A program made the position numbers and the translations under genes. Under the pieces are notes generated by a model. The model made no database searches, was not told where the DNA came from, and worked only from the letters and a program-made list of their open reading frames with translations. 15,454 nucleotides of DNA, from positions 1 to 15,454 of the forward strand of contig JASLDQ010000004.1 of assembly GCA_030151505.1 (NCBI GenBank), read 5' to 3'. Below, in pieces: positions 6,616-15,454 of this stretch (positions within the stretch are counted from its first letter, which is position 1; the number at the start of each line of letters is the position of its first letter). This stretch comes from Chromobacteriaceae bacterium. Lineage in GTDB: Bacteria > Pseudomonadota > Gammaproteobacteria > Burkholderiales > Aquaspirillaceae.

Positions 6616-7870
6616 CCCAATCCAGTTCAATACCGTCGTCGACGCGCTGCGTCGCGTCCTGTCGTTCGAGCGCCCGGCCGATGTCGTGCTGTCGGCCTTC
6701 TTCCGCGACCGCCCCAAGCTGGGCTCGCAGGACCGTCACCTCATCGCCGAAACCGTGTTCGCCGTGCTGCGGCGCTACTCGCTCCTGGCCGCCCTCACCG
6801 CGCCCAGTCCGACCCCCAAGCGGCTGGCCATCGCCAGCCTGGTCAAGATCCGCGGCCTCAACCTGCGCGAACTCGACAGCCTGCTGACCGAAGAAGAAAA
6901 GAAGTGGGCCGGCCACCTCAAGGCGGCCGCGCCGGAGCTGACGCTGGCCCAGCGCGCCGAGCTGCCCGACTGGGTGGCCGAGGCGCTGGCCGCGTCCGGC
7001 ATGGACGACGACGCCATCCTGGCGCTCGGCCACGGCATGCAGAACCCCGCCCCGCTGGATCTGCGCGTCAACACACTCAAGGCCCGCCGCGAGGACATGC
7101 TCGCCTCGCTCGAGGCTTCCGGCATCCCGGCCGCAGCCACGCCCTACTCGCCGTTCGGCATCCGGGTGAAGGGCAAGCCGGCGATCAACCGCATGGAAAT
7201 CTTCAAGGAAGGCCGGGTCGAGGTGCAGGACGAGGGCAGCCAGCTACTCGGCGTGCTGCTCGGCCCGCGCCGCGGCGAAATGGTGGTGGACTTCTGCGCC
7301 GGCGCCGGCGGCAAGACCCTGCTGCTGGGCGCGATGATGGCCTCGACCGGCCGCCTGTACGCCTTCGACGTGTCGGAAAAGCGGCTGGCCAACCTCAAGC
7401 CGCGCCTGGCGCGTTCGGGCCTGTCCAACGTCCACCCGCAGCTGATCGACACCGAAAACGATGCCCGCATCAAGCGGCTGGCCGGCAAGATCGACCGGGT
7501 GCTGGTCGACGCGCCGTGCTCGGGCATGGGCACGCTGCGCCGCAATCCGGACCTGAAATTCCGCCAGAGCGCCGAATCGGTCGAGGAACTCAACCGCCTG
7601 CAGGCCGACATCCTCGCTTCGGCGGCCCGGCTGGTGAAGGTCGGCGGCCGGCTGGTGTACGCCACCTGCTCCATCCTGCCGTCCGAGAACGATGCCATCG
7701 TCGACGCCTTCCTCGCCGCCCACCCAGACTTCGTCCAGCTGCCGGCCGACCAGCTCCTGCGCGAGCAGAAGATCGCGCTGGACACCGGCGAGCGCCTGCG
7801 GCTGAATCCGCGCGAACACGGCAGCGACGGCTTCTTCGCCGCCGTGCTGGAGCGCCGCGCCGCCGCGTAA
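6605..7870 (+). CDS. RsmB/NOP2-family RNA cytosine-C5 methyltransferase
   Basis: A 421-aa SAM-dependent class I methyltransferase. Residues 1-140 are helical and NusB/RsmB-like (FNTVVDALRRVLSFERPADVVLSAFF). A linker-type LDLRVNTLKA (about 151-160) leads to the catalytic domain: SAM motif I VDFCAGAGGKT (228-238), motif IV VDAPCSGMGTLRRNPD (C305) and motif VI YATCSILPSEN (C355). Having two cysteines, in PCSG and TCS, is the hallmark of RNA m5C methyltransferases; the TCS cysteine attacks C6 of the target cytosine. The C-terminal HGSDGFFAAVLERR is typical. The target is probably rRNA, as for RsmB (16S C967), but it may be a paralogue with another site, so no symbol is given. It starts with GTG at 6605 after a good AAGGGA (6591-6596) and overlaps the DUF3108 gene by 11 bp, so the two are probably co-transcribed. 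Confidence 0.88.
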   Translation: MAISPIQFNTVVDALRRVLSFERPADVVLSAFFRDRPKLGSQDRHLIAETVFAVLRRYSLLAALTAPSPTPKRLAIASLVKIRGLNLRELDSLLTEEEKKWAGHLKAAAPELTLAQRAELPDWVAEALAASGMDDDAILALGHGMQNPAPLDLRVNTLKARREDMLASLEASGIPAAATPYSPFGIRVKGKPAINRMEIFKEGRVEVQDEGSQLLGVLLGPRRGEMVVDFCAGAGGKTLLLGAMMASTGRLYAFDVSEKRLANLKPRLARSGLSNVHPQLIDTENDARIKRLAGKIDRVLVDAPCSGMGTLRRNPDLKFRQSAESVEELNRLQADILASAARLVKVGGRLVYATCSILPSENDAIVDAFLAAHPDFVQLPADQLLREQKIALDTGERLRLNPREHGSDGFFAAVLERRAAA

Positions 7871-7882
7871 ACCGACTCCGCC

Positions 7883-7928
7883 CGGCAGCGGGGTCAAATT
7901 GACCCTGCCGCCGGCGCGTGGTTAAAAT
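7883..7928 (+). promoter_or_regulatory. grxD promoter overlapped by a palindromic candidate operator
   Basis: TTGACC (7899-7904) and TAAAAT (7923-7928) are separated by 18 nt and form a good sigma70-type promoter 63 bp before the grxD start. The -35 box is the right half of a perfect interrupted palindrome GGGTCAA-a-TTGACCC (7891-7905), extended by CGGCA (7883-7887)/TGCCG (7906-7910). A repressor bound there would block RNA polymerase. Because of the symmetry, the left half also offers a TTGACC on the opposite strand. I do not recognise the binding protein. Confidence 0.65.
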
Positions 7929-7990
7929 CCGACTAAATCACTCGGGCTTTATCGCCCGCAATATTCCCAGACTTTTCCGAGGAGCCCGCC

Positions 7991-8311
7991 ATGCGCGACG
8001 TACAGGCCGAAATCCGCCAGCAGATCACCGACAACTCCGTCATCCTCTACATGAAGGGCACGGGCCAGTTCCCGCAGTGCGGCTTCTCCGCCAAGGCGAT
8101 CCAGATCCTGAAAGCCTGTGGCGTGAGCCGCGTGGCCACCGTCAACGTGCTGGAAGACCCGGAAATCCGCCAGGGCATCAAGGACTTCTCCAACTGGCCG
8201 ACCGTACCGCAGCTCTACGTCAAGGGCGAGTTCATCGGCGGCTCGGACATCATGACCGAGATGTTCCAGAGCGGCGAGCTGCAGACCCTCCTGCAGGAAA
8301 CGCAAGCCTGA
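7991..8311 (+). CDS. grxD: Monothiol glutaredoxin, Grx4/GrxD type
   Basis: A 106-aa cytoplasmic protein (E. coli Grx4 is 115 aa) with the CGFS active site (C30-S33) in GQFPQCGFSAKAIQ. The glutathione-binding features are present: K22 in YMKG, NWPTVPQLYVKGEFIGG (WPT cis-Pro loop) and GGSDI. CGFS glutaredoxins bind a [2Fe-2S] cluster together with glutathione as a bridged dimer or with BolA, and they deliver clusters rather than reduce disulphides (family knowledge). The start is the ATG at 7991 preceded by a strong GAGGAG (7979-7984). Its leader carries a small hairpin CGGGC (7943-7947)/GCCCG (7954-7958). It has its own promoter at 7899-7928 and appears monocistronic; upp follows 202 bp later. 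Confidence 0.95.
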   Translation: MRDVQAEIRQQITDNSVILYMKGTGQFPQCGFSAKAIQILKACGVSRVATVNVLEDPEIRQGIKDFSNWPTVPQLYVKGEFIGGSDIMTEMFQSGELQTLLQETQA

Positions 8312-8380
8312 CGCAAGCCGGACGGCCTGCCCGTGCCTCCGCCCGGCGATTCAGTCATGCCGGTGCCGGCGGTTTCAGGA

Positions 8381-8513
8381 TAAAATCCCGCCCAATGTTT
8401 CATCAGCCCACGGCTTCGCTGCCTTCACCGGCATCAATGGCATAAAGGGCTGAAGCAACCGCATCTCCCGGCAGCGCCTCGCGCTGCCGGAATCACATCC
8501 GGGCGAAGAATCC
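8381..8513 (+). promoter_or_regulatory. Structured upp leader with -10 box, short upstream ORF and hairpins
   Basis: TAAAAT (8381-8386) is a plausible -10 box, though I see no convincing -35. An ATG follows almost at once (8395) and opens a 16-codon ORF (MFHQPTASLPSPASMA) that stops at 8443-8445. Within and after it are two mutually exclusive pairings: TCAGCCC (8403-8409)/GGGCTGA (8447-8453) and GCTTC (8413-8417)/GAAGC (8452-8456). Next comes a perfect 10-bp hairpin CCGGCAGCGC (8468-8477)/GCGCTGCCGG (8481-8490). CCCGG (8467-8471) could instead pair with CCGGG (8498-8502) just before the upp start. No T run follows the hairpin, so control, if any, would act on translation or Rho. It matches no riboswitch class I know. 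Confidence 0.4.
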
Positions 8514-9146
8514 ATGAACATCCACATCGTCAAGCACCCGCTGGTGCAACACAAACTCGGCCTGCTGCGCGAAGGCGAAATCAGCACCTACAAATTCCGT
8601 ACGCTGACCCAGGAACTCGCGCGCCTGCTGGCCTACGAGGCCACCCGCGACTTCGAGCTGGAAACGGTCGGCATCGCCGGCTGGTGCGGCCCGATCGACG
8701 TGCAGCAGATCAAGGGCAAGAAAGTGACCATCGTGCCCATCCTGCGCGCCGGCCTCGGCATGATGGACGGCGTGCTCGATCTGGTGCCCAGCGCCAAGAT
8801 CAGCGTGGTCGGCCTGTACCGCAACGAGGAAACGCTGGAACCGGTGCCCTATTTCGACAAGTTCGTCGACAGCCTGGACGAGCGCATCGCGCTGATCATC
8901 GACCCGATGCTGGCCACCGGCGGCTCGATGGTCGCCACCATCGACCTCTTGAAGCGCAAGGGCTGCAAGGCGATCAAGGCGATCGTGATGGTCGCCGCGC
9001 CGGAAGGGGTCAAGGCCGTCAACGATGCCCACCCCGACGTGCAGATCTACACCGCCTCGCTCGACAGCCACCTGAACGAGCAGGGTTACATCATCCCGGG
9101 GCTGGGCGATGCCGGCGACAAGATTTTTGGCACAAAACATGCTTGA
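8514..9146 (+). CDS. upp: Uracil phosphoribosyltransferase
   Basis: A 210-aa enzyme (E. coli Upp is 208 aa) that makes UMP from uracil and PRPP in the cytoplasm, the key step of uracil salvage. The PRPP loop is [15 protein letters not shown] (about residues 124-138). [12 protein letters not shown] (about 76-87) and the C-terminal uracil-binding stretch [16 protein letters not shown] are both conserved. The start is the ATG at 8514 with a weak purine-rich GGGCGAAGAA upstream; it is preceded by a structured leader. It is followed by an intrinsic terminator and then by uraA, which encodes the transporter for its substrate. Confidence 0.96.
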   Translation: MNIHIVKHPLVQHKLGLLREGEISTYKFRTLTQELARLLAYEATRDFELETVGIAGWCGPIDVQQIKGKKVTIVPILRAGLGMMDGVLDLVPSAKISVVGLYRNEETLEPVPYFDKFVDSLDERIALIIDPMLATGGSMVATIDLLKRKGCKAIKAIVMVAAPEGVKAVNDAHPDVQIYTASLDSHLNEQGYIIPGLGDAGDKIFGTKHA

Positions 9147-9186
9147 TGATTGCGGGCAGCAATGCCTGTCAATCTCCACCTTGTAC

Positions 9187-9212
9187 GCGACGCCCCCGGG
9201 CGTCGCTTTTTT
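9187..9212 (+). terminator. Intrinsic terminator between upp and uraA
   Basis: GCGACGCC (9187-9194) pairs perfectly with GGCGTCGC (9199-9206) around a CCCG loop, followed by six T (9207-9212). It lies 40 bp after the upp stop and 60 bp before uraA. The GC-rich stem and T run make it a strong Rho-independent terminator. uraA expression would need read-through or a promoter I cannot identify in the remaining 60 bp. Confidence 0.9.
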
Positions 9213-9272
9213 ATGAGAGCCGCCGCAGCGGCCATTCCGTTTGCCTGACCGATTTCAGGGAGAAATCCATCC

Positions 9273-10517
9273 ATGTTCCAACAACTCAAAACCGCCATCT
9301 CCGGCGCGCAAATCCTGTTTGTCGCGTTCGGGGCGCTGGTGCTGGTGCCGCTCCTGACCGGGCTCAACCCGGCCATGGCGCTGCTGGGCGCCGGCGTCGG
9401 CACCCTGCTGTTCCAGCTGTGCACCGGTCGCCGGGTACCGATTTTCCTCGGCTCCAGCTTCGCCTTCATCGCGCCGATCATCTATTCGATCCAGACCTGG
9501 GGCATGCCCAGCACCATGTTCGGCCTGTTCGCGGCCGGCTTCATGTACTTCGTGTTCGCCGCGCTGGTGCGCTGGCGCGGCGTGGCGGCGGTCAACAAGC
9601 TGCTGCCGCCGGTGGTGATCGGCCCGGTCATCATGATCATCGGCCTCTCGGTCGCCACCGTCGCCAGCAATATGGCGATGGGCCGCGCCGGCGCCGACCA
9701 GGTCGTGCCCTACCAGACCGCCATCCTGCTCGCCGCCATCTCGCTGGCCACCACCGTGCTGGTCAGCATCTACGCCCGCGGCATGTTCCGGCTCGTGCCG
9801 ATCCTGGCCGGCGTCGTCGTCGGCTACATCGCCGCCGCCTTCATGGGGCTGGTGGACTTCGCCAAGATCGCCGACGCGCCGTGGTTCGTCGCGCCGCACT
9901 TCGTCACCCCGGAAGTGAACTGGGCCGCGGCCCTGTTCATGCTGCCGGTCGCCATCGCCCCGGCGATCGAGCACATCGGCGGCGTGATGGCCATCAGCGG
10001 CGTCACCGGCAACGACTACACCAAGACGCCCGGCCTGCACCGCACGCTGGCCGGCGACGGGCTGGGCGTGTGCATCGCCGGCCTGATCGGCGGCCCGCCG
10101 GTCACCACCTACGCCGAAGTGACCGGCGCGGTGATGATCACCAAGAACTTCAATCCGGTGGTGATGACCTGGGCGGCGATCTTCGCCATCGCCATGGCCT
10201 TCTTCGGCAAGTTCAACGCGCTCTTGGTGTCGATCCCGATGCCGGTGATGGGCGGCATCATGGTGCTGCTGTTCGGCACCATCGCCTCCATCGGCCTCAA
10301 GACCCTGATCGAGGCCAAGGTCGACCTGATGGCGCCGCGCAATCTGGTGATCGTGTCGGTGGTGCTGACCGCCGGCATCGGCGCGCTGGAACTCAAGTTC
10401 GGCAGCTTCAGCCTGGTCGGCGTCGGCCTGTGCTCGATTCTGGCCATCGTGCTCAACCTGATCCTGCCCAAGCGCGATGTCGCGCACGACGGCATCGTCG
10501 AAGGCCAGGACATCTAG
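9273..10517 (+). CDS. uraA: Uracil:H+ symporter (UraA, NCS2 family)
   Basis: A 414-aa inner-membrane permease with about 14 hydrophobic segments, as expected for the 7+7 inverted-repeat NCS2 fold; E. coli UraA is 429 aa. Substrate-binding positions are conserved: [16 protein letters not shown] (E233, H234; compare E. coli E241) and [19 protein letters not shown] (E282; compare E290). [11 protein letters not shown] (about residues 59-69) is the conserved TM3 segment. The start is the ATG at 9273 preceded by a strong AGGGAGA (9257-9263). The neighbouring upp, 127 bp upstream, converts the imported uracil to UMP. The N-terminus is slightly shorter than in E. coli but intact. Confidence 0.94.
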   Translation: MFQQLKTAISGAQILFVAFGALVLVPLLTGLNPAMALLGAGVGTLLFQLCTGRRVPIFLGSSFAFIAPIIYSIQTWGMPSTMFGLFAAGFMYFVFAALVRWRGVAAVNKLLPPVVIGPVIMIIGLSVATVASNMAMGRAGADQVVPYQTAILLAAISLATTVLVSIYARGMFRLVPILAGVVVGYIAAAFMGLVDFAKIADAPWFVAPHFVTPEVNWAAALFMLPVAIAPAIEHIGGVMAISGVTGNDYTKTPGLHRTLAGDGLGVCIAGLIGGPPVTTYAEVTGAVMITKNFNPVVMTWAAIFAIAMAFFGKFNALLVSIPMPVMGGIMVLLFGTIASIGLKTLIEAKVDLMAPRNLVIVSVVLTAGIGALELKFGSFSLVGVGLCSILAIVLNLILPKRDVAHDGIVEGQDI

Positions 10518-10581
10518 CCCCGCCCTGCTGCGCCGGGCCGCCTTGCCGCATCGCATGTGCTGGCGCGCCCCGCGGCAGGAG

Positions 10582-10596
10582 CCACGCCCGGCGTGG
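10582..10596. other. Interrupted palindrome in the uraA 3' region
   Basis: CCACGCC-c-GGCGTGG is a perfect 7-bp inverted repeat with a single central base, 65 bp after the uraA stop. A second, weaker stem TGCCGC (10544-10549)/GCGGCA (10572-10577) lies just before it. Together with the terminator at 10633-10660 these make the uraA 3' untranslated region long and structured. Either an operator or an RNA structure is possible. Confidence 0.35.
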
Positions 10597-10632
10597 ATGG
10601 CAACGTCCGGTCTTTCCCGCCCCTCCCCGAAT

Positions 10633-10660
10633 GCGCCCGGCTCCACCGGGCGCTTTTTTT
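10633..10660 (+). terminator. Intrinsic terminator downstream of uraA
   Basis: GCGCCCGG (10633-10640) and CCGGGCGC (10646-10653) form a perfect 8-bp stem with a CTCCA loop, followed by seven T (10654-10660). It lies 115 bp after the uraA stop and 73 bp before mutS, ending the uraA transcript and isolating mutS. Confidence 0.93.
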
Positions 10661-10733
10661 GCGGCAAAACATGGGAAAATGCGTGGTTTCCGGCCCCGAG
10701 CGGGCCGCTCAGCCGTTTACCGAAGCCGTATTC

Positions 10734-13292
<2,559 letters not shown>

Positions 13293-13347
13293 TTTCTATT
13301 AATTACGCAAAACTCCCGGCAAACGCGGAAGTTATTTCTATATTTAC

Positions 13348-13360
13348 TGGGTCGTACCCA
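13348..13360. promoter_or_regulatory. Short palindrome upstream of the hypothetical gene
   Basis: TGGGT-cgt-ACCCA lies 31 bp before the ATG of the small hypothetical gene, just after an AT-rich TATATT (13339-13344) that could be a -10 box. No matching -35 was found. This may be an operator or a short 5' UTR hairpin. Confidence 0.3.
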
Positions 13361-13390
13361 CCAACCTCACCCGCGAAAGGAAAACAACAA

Positions 13391-13777
13391 ATGCTCTCCG
13401 TAATGTCCAATAACACGTCGAGAGCCGACGTCTCGGCGCTGTCCCTGGCCAGCCTGCGCACCCAAGCCAAGCAGCAGTTGGCCAAGTTCGCCGAACTGGC
13501 CTATGCCGAGATCGCCCGGACCGGCATCAGCATCCCGCCCGCTATCGAATTCATCACCGCCGAACATGGCCTGATGGAAACAGACGGTCGGCACCCGGAT
13601 ATCGATCTGATCGACACCGTGTTGTGTGGCAATGTTCAACTCACCCAGTACTACAAGGAAACCGAAGTGCTGTTCGAAGCCGTGCGGGCGATTGAAAACG
13701 CTCTGGACGGACAGAATAGCGATGCACGTTTCCACCTTGGTCTGACCAGCTCGGGTGCCCTCACCTACTTTGGCTGA
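13391..13777 (+). CDS. Small hypothetical protein, unrecognised
   Basis: A 128-aa protein that I do not recognise. It is predicted soluble and probably largely helical: a polar N-terminus (MLSVMSNNTSRADVSAL), an Ala/Leu/Lys helix (about residues 18-42, LASLRTQAKQQLAKFAELAYAEI), a segment GISIPPAIEFITAEHGLMETDG, a second helical region YYKETEVLFEAVRAIENAL and a short GLTSSGALTYFG tail. There is no signal peptide, membrane helix, or Cys/His metal site. The ATG at 13391 has a good AAAGGA (13376-13381) upstream; an ATG four codons later (13403) is also possible. Base composition is clearly less GC-rich than mutS and rluE, and the 98-bp upstream region is AT-rich by local standards, suggesting recent acquisition or an orphan gene. 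It converges with rluE. Confidence 0.65.
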   Translation: MLSVMSNNTSRADVSALSLASLRTQAKQQLAKFAELAYAEIARTGISIPPAIEFITAEHGLMETDGRHPDIDLIDTVLCGNVQLTQYYKETEVLFEAVRAIENALDGQNSDARFHLGLTSSGALTYFG

Positions 13778-13796
13778 TCTGGACTGACGAGTTCGA

Positions 13797-13819
13797 CCGT
13801 AGCCCAGACCCCGCTACGG
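13797..13819. terminator. Possible bidirectional terminator hairpin between convergent genes
   Basis: CCGTAGC (13797-13803) and GCTACGG (13813-13819) form a 7-bp stem with a 9-nt loop between the hypothetical gene and the end of rluE (it overlaps the rluE stop). The position suits a shared terminator, but neither strand has a T run, so this is a weak call. Confidence 0.3.
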
Positions 13820-14476
13820 ACGCCTTCCGGTTTTCCCCGTCCGCTTTACCCCGTTGTACCACTGCGCCTTGCCGGCATGCACCGGCCCGCCTGAGCGCGC
13901 CTGCAATGCCTGGCGCCACGCCCGCGGCAACGCGGCCTCGTCAACCTCCCGCCATTGCCCCGGCAAGAGCCCCTCCAGCGTCAACGGACCAATCGCGGCC
14001 CGGACCAGCCGCAAGGTCGGTAAGCCCACCTTGGCCGTCATGCGCCGCACCTGCCGGTTTTTTCCCTCGGTGATGACCAACTCGAGCCAGCGGGTAGGAA
14101 TGCTTTGACGAAACCGTACCGGCGGCACGCGCGCCCACAGGCCGGCCGGTTCGGCAATCTCACGCACCTGCGCAGGCAAGGTAACGAAATCCCCCAGATC
14201 GACCCCGCGCCTCAGCTGCTCCAGCTGCGCAGGCTCGGGCACGCCCTCTACCTGCACCCAGTAGGTTTTCGCCTGCTTCGCGCCGGGATGGGCGATGGCG
14301 TGCTGCAGCGGACCGTGATCGGTCAGCAGCACCAGTCCTTCGCTGTCGGTATCGAGCCGGCCGGCCGGATAGACGCCGGGGACCGGCACCCAGTCGGCCA
14401 GGGTGGCATGAGGCGGGCTGGGGCTGAACTGGCAGATGGTGCCGTAAGGCTTGTTGAGCAGAATGACGCGGGACAT
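13814..14476 (-). CDS. rluE: 23S rRNA pseudouridine synthase, RluE-type (RsuA family)
   Basis: A 220-aa enzyme (E. coli RluE is 217 aa) that isomerises a uridine of 23S rRNA (U2457 in E. coli) to pseudouridine. The RsuA-family catalytic motif AGRLDTDSEGLVLLT holds the catalytic Asp (D42). The N-terminus VILLNKPYGTICQFSP, the central AKTYWVQVEGVPEPAQL and the basic ITEGKNRQVRRMTAKVGLPTLRLVR are typical, and there is no N-terminal S4 domain, as in RluE. The ATG at 14474-14476 starts right at the conserved core; an in-frame ATG at 14590 would add 38 basic residues but overlaps aceK and runs through a terminator hairpin. No Shine-Dalgarno is visible. A candidate promoter, TTTCCT (minus strand, 14537-14532) and GACAAT (14514-14509) with a 17-nt spacer, is weak. 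aceK lies upstream on the same strand. Confidence 0.9.
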   Translation of the reverse strand: MSRVILLNKPYGTICQFSPSPPHATLADWVPVPGVYPAGRLDTDSEGLVLLTDHGPLQHAIAHPGAKQAKTYWVQVEGVPEPAQLEQLRRGVDLGDFVTLPAQVREIAEPAGLWARVPPVRFRQSIPTRWLELVITEGKNRQVRRMTAKVGLPTLRLVRAAIGPLTLEGLLPGQWREVDEAALPRAWRQALQARSGGPVHAGKAQWYNGVKRTGKTGRRP

Positions 14477-14481
14477 GAACG

Positions 14482-14508
14482 AAAAGCGGCGGAGATGGAA
14501 TCCGCCGC
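14482..14508 (-). terminator. Intrinsic terminator after aceK
   Basis: Read on the minus strand, GCGGCGGA (14508-14501) pairs perfectly with TCCGCCGC (14493-14486) around a 7-nt loop and is followed by TTTT (14485-14482). It lies 38 bp after the aceK stop and only 5 bp before the rluE ATG, so it may end the aceK transcript or shape the rluE 5' end. The T run is short. Confidence 0.6.
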
Positions 14509-14546
14509 ATTGTCGTCGTTTTACCGGCGAGAGGAAACGCCGACGG

Positions 14547-15454
14547 CTACGGCCGGGAGGTCGGCGCCACGACCCCCAGGCCGGTGACATCTTCCTTCAT
14601 CGATTCGCAAAAGCGCAGCGACTGCGGATAGGGATAGAAGTCGTCCATGACGCCGGCCCTCACCCGCGCCTGCTTGTCGCGCCAGAACGCCGGACTGAGC
14701 AGGTCGCGGTGGTATTGCAGGAAAACCTGCCGCACCACCGGATCGCCCAGCAGGAAACGACCGAACTCCTCTGGGAACACGTCGTTGCGGGCAACCGGAT
14801 ACCACGGCTCGGCCGCCATCTCCATCTCCGGCGTCGGCGCTTCCGGAATCTCGCGGAAGTTGCAGTCGGTCAGGTACTCGATTTCGTCGTAGTCGTAGAA
14901 GATCACCCGGCCGTAGCGGGTCACGCCGAAGTTCTTGAACAGCATGTCGCCCGGGAAGATGTTGGCGCTGGCGAGCTCCTTGATTGCGTCGCCGTATTCG
15001 CGCACGGCATGGACCTTCTGTTCCGGCGTGGCTTCGTCGAGGTAGATGTTGAGCGGCTTCATCCGCCGCTCGATGTAGAGGTGCTTGACGATGAGGGTGT
15101 CGCCCTCTTCCTCGATCGACGACGGCGCCAACCGCTTGAGCTCCTCGACCAGTGCGGGCGCGAAGCGGGCGCGCGGGAAGGCGACGTTGGAGAACTCCAG
15201 CGTGTCGGCCAGGCGTCCGACCCGGTCGTGCCGCTTGACCAGGGTGTACTTGCGTTTGACGGTGGCGCGGTCGACGTCCTTGCTGCCGCCGAACACGTCC
15301 TTGATCAGCTTGAACACGTAGGGAAAGGACGGCAGCACGAACACCGCCATCACCAGACCGCGGATGCCGGGCGCGACGACGAACTGGTCGTTGGAATGCT
15401 TCAGGTGGTGGATGAAATCACGGTAGAAGATGTTCTTGCCCTGCTTGCCCAGGC
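14547..15454 (-). CDS. aceK: Isocitrate dehydrogenase kinase/phosphatase, 5' part beyond window
   Basis: About 301 C-terminal residues are present; full-length AceK is about 570-600 aa, so this is the kinase-fold half. AceK phosphorylates and dephosphorylates isocitrate dehydrogenase to switch carbon between the TCA cycle and the glyoxylate bypass. The frame is open to the right edge, reading [17 protein letters not shown] then [29 protein letters not shown], which contains the ATP-binding Lys (compare E. coli K336). [22 protein letters not shown] keeps the catalytic/metal residues in the E. coli spacing (D457, N462 and D475 of E. coli); its Asp codon is at 14946-14948. The ATG at 15351-15353 is internal, not the start. 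A terminator follows. In enterics aceK sits in aceBAK; here its downstream neighbour is rluE, and what lies upstream is not visible. Confidence 0.95.
   Translation of the reverse strand, partial: LGKQGKNIFYRDFIHHLKHSNDQFVVAPGIRGLVMAVFVLPSFPYVFKLIKDVFGGSKDVDRATVKRKYTLVKRHDRVGRLADTLEFSNVAFPRARFAPALVEELKRLAPSSIEEEGDTLIVKHLYIERRMKPLNIYLDEATPEQKVHAVREYGDAIKELASANIFPGDMLFKNFGVTRYGRVIFYDYDEIEYLTDCNFREIPEAPTPEMEMAAEPWYPVARNDVFPEEFGRFLLGDPVVRQVFLQYHRDLLSPAFWRDKQARVRAGVMDDFYPYPQSLRFCESMKEDVTGLGVVAPTSRP

Noticed and set aside
8468..8490. Perfect hairpin before upp as a terminator
   Set aside because: It is followed by AATCACATCC, not a T run, so it was kept as a leader structure.
10557..10733. Longer MutS start adding 59 residues
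   Set aside because: The extension runs through the uraA terminator and has no MutS similarity; the ATG at 10734 gives the normal N-terminus and length.

Overview
This is a GC-rich (about two-thirds G+C) chromosomal window from a Gram-negative bacterium. Gene content and order (purM next to a divergent AI-2E-type permease, hda and an HAD phosphatase gene; purN, a DUF3108 gene and an RsmB/NOP methyltransferase downstream) suggest a betaproteobacterium, most likely of the Neisseriales/Chromobacteriaceae. That placement is inferred from gene order and protein similarity by eye; no rRNA or other taxonomic marker is present. Nearly all of the window is housekeeping genes. There is no phage, transposase, CRISPR array, tRNA or rRNA.

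Left part (1-3548, minus strand): the 5' part of a DUF815 AAA+ ATPase gene runs off the left edge. A 347-bp gap (741-1087) holds a compact multi-hairpin repeat element (about 849-1033). Then come three genes joined by ATGA stop/start overlaps, transcribed in the order AI-2E permease (PerM family), hda (inactivator of DnaA), HAD-IB phosphatase.

Centre (3661-7870, plus strand): purM is divergent from the permease gene. purN (the GAR formyltransferase of the same pathway) follows after a 170-bp gap, then an envelope protein with a TonB-like membrane anchor and a DUF3108 domain, then an RNA m5C methyltransferase that overlaps it by 11 bp.

Right-centre (7991-13292, plus strand): grxD (monothiol CGFS glutaredoxin) has a clear sigma70-type promoter overlapped by a perfect palindrome. 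upp (uracil phosphoribosyltransferase) follows a structured leader with a short upstream ORF. uraA (uracil permease) lies beyond an intrinsic terminator; upp and uraA together form a uracil salvage module. mutS follows after a second strong terminator. Together with purM/purN the window covers purine synthesis and pyrimidine salvage.

Right end: a small unrecognised gene (13391-13777) of visibly lower GC sits after mutS. Convergent with it on the minus strand are rluE (23S rRNA pseudouridine synthase) and, upstream of that, the 3' half of aceK (isocitrate dehydrogenase kinase/phosphatase), cut by the right edge.

I see no obvious new multi-gene system. The observations most worth a second look are the repeat element at 849-1033, the upp leader, the palindrome on the grxD promoter and the unrecognised low-GC gene after mutS.
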